DNA of 64,000 nucleotides from contig DATEUJ010000211.1 in the NCBI GenBank assembly GCA_035283185.1, forward strand, positions 56,547-120,546. Direction: 5' to 3'. Below, piece by piece: positions 7,500 through 17,600 of the stretch. A program made the position numbers and the translations under genes. Under the pieces are notes generated by a model that was given only the letters and a program-made list of their open reading frames with translations, did not search any database and was not told where the DNA came from. The DNA comes from DASSFZ01 sp035283185. GTDB lineage: Bacteria > Chloroflexota > Anaerolineae > Fen-1058. The first letter of the stretch is position 1. Every line of letters begins with the position of its first letter.

Positions 7500-10400
7500 G
7501 CATTTTCCTGGCCCGCCGCCTGCAGCTCTTCCAGGCGCGACTTGTACTCGAAGGCCGGTTTCGCGCGGTACAACTGGCGATATAGGGCGACCGCGGCTTG
7601 AGCGTGCATTTCATCCTGACCCATTTGCCACAGTTCGTAGTGCAGGGTCGCCTGTTCGGCGCTGTCTTGAGTCTCAGCCAGTAACTTCGCAAGCTGCCGG
7701 CGGGCGCTGTCGTGATGGCTCAGCGCGAAATCTATCTTTGCCGCCAGAATATGGCTCCGCAATATCATGTCTTTGAGACCGAGCTCGACGGCCAGCGCGA
7801 ATGCCTCCTGATTGTGCTCGCGGGCTGCATCAAACTCGCGAAGGTCGTATAACATTTCTGCCTTGCCCAGCAGCGGAGCCACCACATAATACCCGGCCCC
7901 GTGCGCGCGCAAAATCGGTAGGGCCGCATCATACTGCGCCAGCGCCTGATGGTTATCGCCCTTCTTCTGCCAGATTGCGCCGATAGCCGCCCTATGCCGG
8001 GCGATTTCCCATTTGTTGCCCAGTTCCTCTTGTATCTGCAAGGCCTGTTGGGCGTAGGACAGGGCCTGGTCCAGATCACCCAGCTCTTCGTAAACCGACC
8101 CGCGGTTGCCAAATACAGTGGCGATATGATGCCGGTTGCCCATTTCCCGACTTGCATCGAGATCCTGTTGATTGTAGGCCAGCGCCAAATCGTATTTCCC
8201 CAGCCCCCGATACACGAGCGCCAGATTGCCCCAACCATGGGCCATACCCAAGCGATCCCCAATCGCCTGGTAATGCTCTACGGACTGCTGAACGTAGGTC
8301 AAGGCCTGATCAAGGTCTCCCTGCTCAAAATAAACGCCGCCAATTGAATTCATGAGCTTGGCCAACCCGGCTTTATCGCGGATTGCCTGCTGCAGTGGCA
8401 GGGACTGTCGAAAATAATCGAGGGCCTGAGCATAGTTTCCGCTGCGCCAATGGATGATGCCGAGGCTACTCAGGCAATTGGCCTGGCGGCGCTCGTCGCC
8501 CGCCTTTTGGTAGTAATCCAGGGCTTGTTGCTGGTAAGCTTTGGCCTGTTCAAACTCGCCTCTATGCGGCAGCAGTTCGCCGAGCAGACTTTGCGCATGG
8601 GCTTGAGTTTCACGTGCATCAACCTGTTCTGCCAGCGCCAGCGCTTGACGAGCTGATAGGATGGCTTCATCTGCCTGACGTTGCTTATCGAAAAAATACG
8701 CCTGCCACACAAGCAGATGGCTCACGAGGGTGGCCTGCCTGCCATCCTCGTCTGCAGCCCCGTCGAGCCGCTCTCGCAACTGTGCGGCAGCGCGGCCCAT
8801 CACGCTCACACCTTCCACAAAGAAACCGGCCAGGTCGTAGAAGCGGCCTAATCCCTCCAAACTACGGGCGAGGGTTTCAAGCCGGCCTTGTTCCAACGCC
8901 CATTGCCAGGCCTGGCGAATGTTATCCAGCCGACGTTCAATAGCACCCACGGCACTGCGCGGTTCTGGCCCATACAGCGCTGTCTCCTTGTCGGCGATGA
9001 GATTCAAATAGTAGTCGCTGTGCCGCTGCCGTGCACCTGCCGCCACTGCATAAGACTGCGCCAGCACGTCAAGTTTGTCGATCGCAAATTGCCGCAGCAG
9101 TTCGTGCATCTCATACCGGCCCTCGACGTTCCGCTTCAAGAGAGACTGATCTAACAGAACAGCGATAGTTTGTGAGGTTGCCTGTGCAACGGCAAGCGCC
9201 GCATCCAGGCCGAATCCGCCTCGAAAGATCGAGAGTTGAGCCAGCGCAAGCTGCTGCGGCTCAGTCAGCAGGGACCAGGAGTGCGCAAAGACCGCCCCGA
9301 TTCCGCGATGCCGCTCAGGCATATCTCGCAGAGACGTGGTCAGGAAATTCACGCTGCGGGTGATTTCTTCGGCAATCCGCTCAGGTTCGTGCGTGTGCAT
9401 CCACGAAGCGGCGATCTCGAGCGCCAGCGGCATGCCTTGCACCGACTGGCAAATGCGGATCACCGCCACCAGATCGGCCGGCGAAGGGCCATAGCCCGGG
9501 CGGAAATGACGCGCAACCTGCACGAACAACTGCACCGCACTATAGGCCAAAGCATCCACAGCCGCACCGTCTCCAGGCGGGTACGTCAAACCGTCAACCG
9601 GGAACTGCCACTCCGCGCGCACGTTGAGCAGGTGGCGAGAGGTGATCAGCAGCCGCACGCGCGGGGCGGCAGCCAGGATATCCAGCAGCAGCTGCGACCC
9701 ACCTATCAAGTGCTCAAAGTTGTCCAGGACCAGCCAAATCTGCTTGGCCCGCAAATAGTCGAGCAGTTGCGCCTGCGGATCTTCGCCCCCGTGCAAGATG
9801 ATGCCCAGACCGCTCGTGAGGGCGGCTGGCAGCAGATCGGCGGAGGCAACGCCCACCAGAGGAAAAAAATAGATTCCGTCGATAGGCGCGTTGACCCGCT
9901 CGTCCAGCCCGTCCGGGAGGGAACGCGTTTTGGCCGCGAGCTGTTCCATCGCCTGGATGCATAAGCGCGTTTTGCCGATTCCCCCCGGTCCAATCAAGGT
10001 CAACAGGCGGCAATCCGGATCCAACAGCATCTCTTGAAGCTGGAGCGATTCCGATTCCCGGCCGATAAAGGGCGTGAACTGGACCGGGAAATAGTGCAGG
10101 CGTATAGGCGAGCGGCGTTCTAACTGACGATCAAGTGAATGCTCACCTACCCTTTCTACCTCCTCTGGCAGGTGGGCTTCGGCCTTGATCTTCTCATAAA
10201 GCGCGATGGTTTCCGGCTGAGGTTCGACCCTCAGCTCCTGCGCCAGCAACTGGCGTAGGGCCTCATAGTGCTCCAACGCTTCACTGTATTGCCCGCTAAA
10301 CGCCAGCGAGCGGATGACTTGCTGGTGCGCTTCCTCCCGGTACGGGTCGATAGCCACCTGGCGCGCTGCGTACTGGTGAGCCTGTTCATATTCGGCTCTC

Positions 10401-10957
10401 TGTTCATGGGCATCCGCCAGATGATATGAGGCGACTAACGCCTGGTGTTGTAATGCCTCCCGCCGGACGAGCAGCCATTCTTCAAAGGCAGCGGCGTCGG
10501 CCAATGAGAAGCCGGCCAGCAGCTCGCCGCGATAGAGTGCCACGGCCTGCGCCAGGCGTGACAGGCAGGGTTGGCAGACATGCAGATGACGGTGCGGATG
10601 CGCCTCGCAGGCGGCCAACAGCTCTTGAAACGTCGCCACATCCAACGAAAGTGAGGCCCGATTCAACTGGATAGTCTGCCGTGTGACGGTGAAGAGCGGG
10701 TCGCTCCCCCCGGGCAGTAAACGATCGAGCGTTTGGTGAAGGCGGTGCAGCGACTTGCGCAGGTTATTCAGCGCGGCTTCATCGGGCATGTCCGGCCAAA
10801 ACAACCCGGCCAGTGAATGGCGCTGGTGTGGGCGGTCGGCTTCCAGCGCCAGGTAGGCCAGCAGCGCCCGAGACTTGTCCGTCGAGAAACCGGTGATCGG
10901 GCGCCCGGCGGCAACTACCTCAAATGCACCGAGCAAAGAGAGCGCAAAGTGTGGCAC
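7481..10957 (-). CDS. SARP/BTAD-type transcriptional regulator with NB-ARC ATPase and TPR repeats
   Basis: An 1158-residue regulator. Residues about 1-95 are an OmpR-like winged helix, 95-250 a BTAD helical domain (PYREEAHQQVIRSLAFSGQ is typical), 290-560 an NB-ARC/STAND ATPase with Walker A GPGGIGKTR near 320 and Walker B LVLDNFEHL, and about 730-1130 a run of eight to ten TPRs (repeated LGxxYxxxGxxxxAxxxxxQAL pattern). Such proteins activate promoters on sensing a ligand through the TPR/STAND part. A CxxC (HVCQPC) sits in the BTAD region. The GTG start at 10957 is six bases from a TATAAT box, so the mRNA is likely leaderless. It overlaps the PIG-L gene downstream, and palindromic repeats separate it from the divergent giant-protein locus. 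Confidence 0.9.
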   Translation of the reverse strand: MPHFALSLLGAFEVVAAGRPITGFSTDKSRALLAYLALEADRPHQRHSLAGLFWPDMPDEAALNNLRKSLHRLHQTLDRLLPGGSDPLFTVTRQTIQLNRASLSLDVATFQELLAACEAHPHRHLHVCQPCLSRLAQAVALYRGELLAGFSLADAAAFEEWLLVRREALQHQALVASYHLADAHEQRAEYEQAHQYAARQVAIDPYREEAHQQVIRSLAFSGQYSEALEHYEALRQLLAQELRVEPQPETIALYEKIKAEAHLPEEVERVGEHSLDRQLERRSPIRLHYFPVQFTPFIGRESESLQLQEMLLDPDCRLLTLIGPGGIGKTRLCIQAMEQLAAKTRSLPDGLDERVNAPIDGIYFFPLVGVASADLLPAALTSGLGIILHGGEDPQAQLLDYLRAKQIWLVLDNFEHLIGGSQLLLDILAAAPRVRLLITSRHLLNVRAEWQFPVDGLTYPPGDGAAVDALAYSAVQLFVQVARHFRPGYGPSPADLVAVIRICQSVQGMPLALEIAASWMHTHEPERIAEEITRSVNFLTTSLRDMPERHRGIGAVFAHSWSLLTEPQQLALAQLSIFRGGFGLDAALAVAQATSQTIAVLLDQSLLKRNVEGRYEMHELLRQFAIDKLDVLAQSYAVAAGARQRHSDYYLNLIADKETALYGPEPRSAVGAIERRLDNIRQAWQWALEQGRLETLARSLEGLGRFYDLAGFFVEGVSVMGRAAAQLRERLDGAADEDGRQATLVSHLLVWQAYFFDKQRQADEAILSARQALALAEQVDARETQAHAQSLLGELLPHRGEFEQAKAYQQQALDYYQKAGDERRQANCLSSLGIIHWRSGNYAQALDYFRQSLPLQQAIRDKAGLAKLMNSIGGVYFEQGDLDQALTYVQQSVEHYQAIGDRLGMAHGWGNLALVYRGLGKYDLALAYNQQDLDASREMGNRHHIATVFGNRGSVYEELGDLDQALSYAQQALQIQEELGNKWEIARHRAAIGAIWQKKGDNHQALAQYDAALPILRAHGAGYYVVAPLLGKAEMLYDLREFDAAREHNQEAFALAVELGLKDMILRSHILAAKIDFALSHHDSARRQLAKLLAETQDSAEQATLHYELWQMGQDEMHAQAAVALYRQLYRAKPAFEYKSRLEELQAAGQENAWNPSF

Positions 10958-10963
10958 GCCAAC

Positions 10964-10991
10964 ATTATAACCAGAAAAAGCAGATGATCAA
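10964..10991 (-). promoter_or_regulatory. Sigma-70-like promoter for the SARP gene, leaderless arrangement
   Basis: On the minus strand TTGATC (10991-10986), a 16-bp spacer, then TATAAT (10969-10964). The GTG start is only six bases beyond the -10 box, so transcription would begin at or next to the start codon and no ribosome site is possible. Confidence 0.65.
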
Positions 10992-11109
10992 CACCCAAGT
11001 CACATGATTGAAACGAATTTGAGGATAAAAATCATCTTTTTGGTACGAATTTGGAACGATGACCTGCTATTCTTCGGTAAGTCTCAGCAGATCCAATTTT
11101 GCTCGGCCT

Positions 11110-11150
11110 GGATTGCCAAATCCAGGCCACAACCGGGGATTTGGCAATCC
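11110..11150. repeat. Palindromic element, 14-bp perfect arms
   Basis: GGATTGCCAAATCC (11110-11123) and GGATTTGGCAATCC (11137-11150) are exact reverse complements around a 13-base loop. It is the first of three stacked palindromes. The bases between the SARP promoter and this element hold no recognised feature. Confidence 0.75.
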
Positions 11151-11180
11151 CCTCAGAGTGTTTCTGGATCTACTGCGTCT

Positions 11181-11250
11181 CCCGGTTCGGGAGCGGTCTC
11201 CTGACCGCCCCCGCAGCGGCTCGGTCAGGAGACCTGCGCCGAACACCGGG
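11181..11250. repeat. Palindromic element with nested arms
   Basis: Inner arms GGTCTCCTGACC and its complement (11195-11207 with 11222-11234, 13 bp perfect) lie within outer arms CCCGGTTCGG (11181-11190) and CCGAACACCGGG (11239-11250, two-base bulge). REP-like and non-coding. Confidence 0.75.
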
Positions 11251-11271
11251 TGAGGTAACACAAAAGTGCAG

Positions 11272-11394
11272 GTAACTGCTCAGCCGTCATGCCCGAATGC
11301 TTCTATCGGGCATCCAGGTTCACCGCTGGCAGGGCTGCTGGATTCCCGCTTAAGGCGTGCGGGAATGACGCCGCAGCGCGGGCTGAGCAGTTAC
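11272..11394. repeat. Palindromic element, 14-bp perfect arms with inner hairpins
   Basis: GTAACTGCTCAGCC (11272-11285) pairs with GGCTGAGCAGTTAC (11381-11394). Inside are two smaller hairpins built on GCCCGA/TCGGGC and ATTCCCGC/GCGGGAAT. This is a compound palindrome of about 120 bp in the space between the SARP gene and the 66-residue ORF. Confidence 0.75.
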
Positions 11395-11445
11395 AAGCGC
11401 AGTTTGTTCCCATGCTGGGTATACATCTGAGGACACACAAGTCAA

Positions 11446-11646
11446 ATGCTTGAACGCATTCCGGTGAAGCAACCGGGTAACTACTGCGCCTACCTCGTGC
11501 GATTCTGGCAGGATGGTCCCCACGCTTCATGGCGGGCCTTTGCCAAGAATGTGCTGACCGAGGAAGAGCATCACTTCGCCAGTATCGAAGAGTTGTTCGT
11601 TTTTCTGCAAGGGCAAACAATCGAAGACCATGATCAGGAAGTGTAG
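11446..11646 (+). CDS. Small hypothetical protein (66 aa) upstream of the giant surface protein
   Basis: A compact, acidic 66-residue protein (MLERIPVKQPGNYCAYLVRF..., ending in EDHDQEV) with no signal peptide, membrane segment or known motif. Codon use looks coding, with a mix of charged and aromatic residues (LVRFWQDGPHASWRAF, EEEHHFASIEELFVFLQGQ). It ends 9 bases before the start codon of the giant protein gene, so co-transcription is likely. No strong ribosome site is visible. The FASIEELFVFLQ segment is like the end of small regulatory or antitoxin-like proteins, but I do not assign a function. Confidence 0.55.
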   Translation: MLERIPVKQPGNYCAYLVRFWQDGPHASWRAFAKNVLTEEEHHFASIEELFVFLQGQTIEDHDQEV

Positions 11647-11655
11647 GGGGAAGAC

Positions 11656-14600
11656 ATGAAACGCCTTCGAGTGCGCCAGTCAGTCGTCGTTGCCATGTGT
11701 GTCCTGGTCGCAGCCGTCTTGTTGAATCCCCTGACCGCCTCTGGGGCGCGGGCAGAGATTGCAACGATATGGCAGCGCGCCCGCGCCACGGGCGGTTATG
11801 AGTTTAGTGCGGACGTCGTCCAAACGACGATTCCACTGCCCGGCCTTGCCAACGTCGGGCGCAGCAGCAAACAGCAGACCTTGCATATCGAAGGCAGCAC
11901 CGACTTTCCCAAGCAAACTCTCGAACTGGCGCTGTGGTCCGAGGGCGGCAGCCTCGTCGATCGCAGCAGCGCGACGCAAGTCAAGGTCGAAGGCGACCAG
12001 GCGTACGCTCGGCGTGGCGATCAAGCCTGGCAAGCAATTCCCGACTTTACGGGCGCCTTTGCGCCGGACGGCGATTTCCTCGCCTACCTCTCCGCCGCCA
12101 AGAACATTGTCAAGCAGGGCAGCGAGACGCGCGCAGGGATCCCCTTCACGCGTTACGCCTTTGAGCTTGACGGCCGGGGCTTTGCCGCGTTCGTGCGCGA
12201 CCAGCTCGAAAGTCGGCTGGCCGAGCAGGGCAAACTGCCGCCCGGCGTGCAGCTCGATCTGCCCGCCCAGTACAAAGATATGACGGGTGAGGGCGAGCTG
12301 TGGGTGCGGGATGACGGCTTGCCGCTGCGCCAGATCATCAAAGCCCGGTTCCCCGCGCAGAGCGATTATCGCGTCGAAGCCGAGTTCACTGTGGATTTTT
12401 CGGATTACGCGAACGTCGCGCAAGCCTCGAATCCCCAAGGGACCTTCGGCGGCCTCTTCGGATTTTTAGATTTCGGACAAATCGGCTCTACGCTCGGCGA
12501 GTTTGCGCTGTCCCCGCGCCTCGCGTCCCAGGCCCTGATCATCATGTTGATGGCGAGCGCCGCATACCTGGTCATTCGTCATGCTCGTTCGAAGCGTGTC
12601 TACGCCGCCTTGAGCGTGTACCTGATCGTCTCGATGGTCGTCTCGCCGCTGCTGCAATCGCAGCAGGCGCTCGCGTTCACGAATGAGCAGCGGGAACAGG
12701 CAGCGGTGCAGGAGCAGCAGCAACAAGAACAGGCAGCCGTCCAGCAGGCGATGGACATGCTGCGAGATGCATCCAACCAGTTTGATCCGCACGTCAATCC
12801 CCTCGATGCTGCCGCACAAAACGACGCGCTCACGCGCCGCGCCGCCGCTGATGCAGCAAATCTAACTGGAGTTGGACTGCTGTCCGACCCAGTCATGGCT
12901 CCGTCCGCTTTGCAAAGTGTGACGCCACCTTGCACCGACACGAGCGACAGCGATAACGATGGCCTGACCAAGTGTCAAGAAGATTTATTAGGAATTGATC
13001 CCAACAACGCCGATAGCGATAGCGATGGCTTGAGCGACGGTCAGGAAGTCAGAGGCTTTTCCTTCGGCGGCAAAACCTGGTACACCGACCCCAACAAAGC
13101 CAGCACGCTCGACGACACGGTCCCCGATGGACAACGGTGTCCGCTGAATCCCAGCACGAACCAGCGCAATTGCGCCGTAGACACGGACGGCGATGGCACA
13201 CCGGATGTTTTGGATCGCGATTTCGACGGCGACGGCGTGCCGAACGATGTTGACCTCTCGCCCTTCCGCGCCAACGCGACGACCTTTGGTGAGAAAAATG
13301 CTTTCTCGCTCGTCATCAACGGCTTGCAGCAAAATAAACCGACCTACGTCGAATTCCAGATTCGGCCCATCACCAGCACCCATCTGACTTACGCGTTCAA
13401 CGTCCTCGACTGGCCTAGCGACAAGCAAGGCCAGGTTCAACGCGACCCGAATTCGACGGTGAAAACATTTTTTGATGTATGCGTTCGCGATGGGAGCCCG
13501 CAAAACTGCCGCATGTCGCCCGACGACAACGGCGACATCCGCCTGATACCGATGCTCGAGATACGCGTGCCGGGCGTCAACAATCTGCCCTCACAGGATG
13601 AACTCAATACCTTCGGCGGCATTGCGTTAAGGCCGCTCGATAGCGGCGATAGAGTGGCGTATGTGCCGCTGCAAGTCGTGAACGAACCGGACAGCGACGC
13701 GCGCGTCGCGTTCTACGGCAAGATGCTGTATCGGCCGGGTTCGACCTGGGGCGGCGCGCATCAGGTCCGCCTGGTGTGGCTGGTGCAGATGCTGGTGGAC
13801 CAATGTCAAGAACTAAAAGGCGCGACTTGCAAGTCCTATGTCAAGGATGGTGTAGACTATCACAATCAGATTCAAACGGTCTTCACGTACTATGATGATT
13901 TCAAGCTGACCGCGCTCAACGTGCGCGAGGACCATGGCGCGGATTTCGCAATTGCTTATGAAGACCCGAGTGTTGATAGCGACCTCAACAACGACTTTGC
14001 TCTGACCGCCTTGTCAAACGGATTGGACGTCGCCTTTTTGACCGGGCGCAACTGCGATTCGGTCATCAACGGTTCTTGCGTCGGCGACGCCAAGCCCGAC
14101 CTCACCGTGAGCGGACGCGGCGTTGGCGCGCCGACGATTGCCGGCCGCTTCGACCGCTTGCAGAATGGCGGGGTCTCGGAGGTGCAGCGTTGGTCCATCC
14201 CGAACATCCTGCGCGTGGAGAATCGCTCGTACGAGCATCGCGATCAAGCCGTCGCGACGCTGGCGATGACCGATACGAAATCCATCCTGAACCAGTTTAC
14301 GTCTCGCTGGAGCGCCACCGCGCCCGTCACACCCACGATCCTCTATGCGCGCGAGGAACGCTTCCGCTCCGCCAACCTGTCGCAGCAAGGCACGGGGTTG
14401 TCTATCCAGTGGAGCGGCAGCCAACTCACGGTGGATTTCAACGCCGACGGCGGCACGCCCATCATCACCACGGCCGGGCTGAACTGGGCGCCGTTCAAGT
14501 ACGACGGTGTCAGTTGGCAGTCGGAGAGCCTGGCCGAGTACTGGAAGGAATTGGATCGCCGCATGGTCGCGGCGCGCGAAGAGGGCGACTCGCAGCTCAT

Positions 14601-17600
14601 TGCCGACGGCAAAGTGGCCGTCGTCCAGATCTACTATGCGCTGTTGAATAGCGGACTCAACAACGTCGTCCACGTAGGCAATGCCGCCACCTTACCCGCC
14701 GTCGAGTTTGCGGATGACGCGAATCAGTCTGCTCTCATCAGGGGGTCGCTTGCGCTGGGTCCTCCGGCTCTAAAATTCCTGATCAATCAGATTGTGTTCA
14801 GAGGGTTCACTAAGAATGCCAATCAGGTGCAACAATATCTCGGCGCCTTAAAGGGGACGGAGACCGGCAGTTTAAAACTCGGCCAATTAGGAGCCAACAA
14901 CACCTTCACCGCGTTCAAGACCAATGCCAAGCTCGCGCTCAATCAGATGCGCTCTCTGAAAAGTGTCGGTTTTCTGACCGGCTCGTTCGTGCTCGTAGGC
15001 GCTACGGCGGCGGGCATCACCCTCGAAATCGTCGCCGCCGTCACGAATAACAAAGACCTCGCGTTGGCGAGTTCGATCCTGCTGGGGGTGACGGCTCTCG
15101 TCGCGCTCGTCATCCTGCCGGCTTATCAGATCGTCCTCCTCGTCAGCGAAACGGGCCTGGCGGCCACGAAAATCTTAGGGGCGTCCTCCGAGCTCATCGG
15201 CCAAACCCGCATCGCCGCCGCGATCGGGCTGGTGCTCCAGTTGGGCGTTATCTGGGGCGTCTTCATCTATCAGGTCGTTCACGACAAACTGCAACCCGGC
15301 ACGATTAGCTTCAATACGGCCTTGATGACGACCATTGCGGCGACATTTGTCGCGATCGCCTTTTTCATTCTCAGCCTCACGCTCGTCGGATTCATCCTGG
15401 TCGGGATCGTTGTGTTTGTTGATGCGCTGCTGACCCTGTTCTGTCGGGCGGGCGTGGAAGGTTCGTGTTTCACGCTCACCGGCACGCTGGTTAAAACGAT
15501 TACAGAGGGCTTTTACAGCGGCGACGCCTCGCTCGATTTCAACCACAAAGACGAGAACGGCAACGCCGACCTCGTCACGATCGACTCGTTCAACCAAAGC
15601 CTCGCCCGCCCCGAGCAAGGCTATCGCGCGGGCAACGTCGTCAATTTCGATGCCCACATCACGACCAAGATATTTCAGAAAGTCCCGGGCGACGGAGTCG
15701 TGTGGGATTACATGAACTACTTTTTCGACTATTGGTCGCTGATTGACACGAGCATGAAATACAAGCTCGGTTCCTCCGACAAGGACTATCCCAGCGCGAA
15801 CCGGGGCGACATGTCGTGGCTCTGGAAAAATGTCGATACGTACAGGTCAGATAGCGGCTGGTCCTTTTGGAAGGGCGATGTCGGGACCAGCGTGAGCAGC
15901 CAGCCGATCACGCTGACGGCGGGGCTGAATCAGCACATGCCGCTTTACTTTAACATCAGTTATGCCGCGCCCGGTTATGAATGCTGGCTGTGGGTCTGCG
16001 ACTTCAAGACGATCAAGGGCAAGAACAGCACCAATCTCAGCGATAACTTTGTATATGACGTCTTCCCCGCGACGCTCGACCAGTTCGTGGCGATGAAATG
16101 GGATGCAAAACTGCCCGCGCAATTTGACAGCGACGGCGATGGTGTGTCTGACCTGGTCGAAACTCAAAGGGGCACCAATCCACGCTCTCCGGACACGGAC
16201 GGCGATGGCGTGCCAGACCAGACCGAGAGTATCAAGGGCACCAATCCGCTCGTCACGGACACCGACGGCGACGGCCTCTCCGACTTCGACGAACTGATCA
16301 TCGGCAGCGATCCCACGCTCGTCGACGGCGACGGCGACGGCGTGTCCGACAAGTCGGAAGTGGACGGTTGGATCTTCACCTACGCGACGGGGTTGACGAC
16401 TCGCGTCACGTCTGATCCTGGCCTGGCGGACACGGATGGTGACGGGGTTGACGATCTGTCTGAGAGAAACATCCTCAGCAACCCGCGGGCTACAACTGCA
16501 AGCCCCCTCGTGTTGGACCTGGCAATCACCAGCGTGAACGGTTTCATCGGCGCGGGCGCCTCAGGCATCTATACGGCGACCGTGCGCAACAACTTCGCGC
16601 CCGGCGCGTTCGGCGCAGGCACCACAGTCTACGCCTCAGGGCGATTGACCAGCACACTCCCGGCGGCGTTTGGCGGGCAAACGGCGACGAAAACGCTGAG
16701 TCTCCCTCAAGGCATCTCGCAGACACAGATCACGAACTTTACGGTTTCAGGTTCTGCCAGCTCGGGGCTGGTGAACGTTGGCAATCTCATCGGGTCACAG
16801 ATTTATCTGGTGAGCGGCGCCACACAAACTCTGTTGGGGCCTTTTAACCTGAGCAAGAGTCTTGGCCTCACGATTGACAACGATCGCCCCACGGCGAGCA
16901 CTGGCACCAGCGCCGTCCGCTCAAACGCGATCAGCATCATCGGCGGCACGGCGAGTGACGCGACCTCATACATCACGCGCGTCCAGGTGAGCATCGATGG
17001 CAGCGCATTTACGGACGCCGACATCAGCGCGTGTCAGCAGTCCGGTAATTCGCCTTGCGCGTGGGCATTCTCGTGGAGCGTGCCTGCGGGCAGCAGTCCG
17101 CATACGATTGCGGTCAAGGCAACGGATGCAGTTGGAAACCAACAGACGATGGCGACCTCAAGCACGATCTATGTTGACGATCTGCCGCCGAGTGCCACCT
17201 CAGGCGTCACCGGCAATCCGGCCGTCGCGGCGGGAAAGAACGTGAACGACAAATGGGCTGTGCCGCTGAACGGCACCGCCACCGATCCGGGCGCCGGTCC
17301 GACCACCAGCGGTGTGGATCGCGTCGAAGTCTTGATGGGACCGAACGGCAGCGACTGGCAGCCCGCGCAGGTCGTCACGACGACGAACCCTAACACCTGG
17401 TCAATCAACTATCCGCTGTCGGCTTTCGACGCAACCAACTCGCCGCTCATCGATCCAACCGGACAGTACACCTTCTCCGTGCGGGCGCTGGACAAGGTGG
17501 GCAATGTCACCGCGCTCGCGAATTATGCCAACGGCTCGATCCGCCTCGACAACACCGCGCCCACGCTCAGCCTGACGGGTTCCAACGCGCCCGGCTTTGA

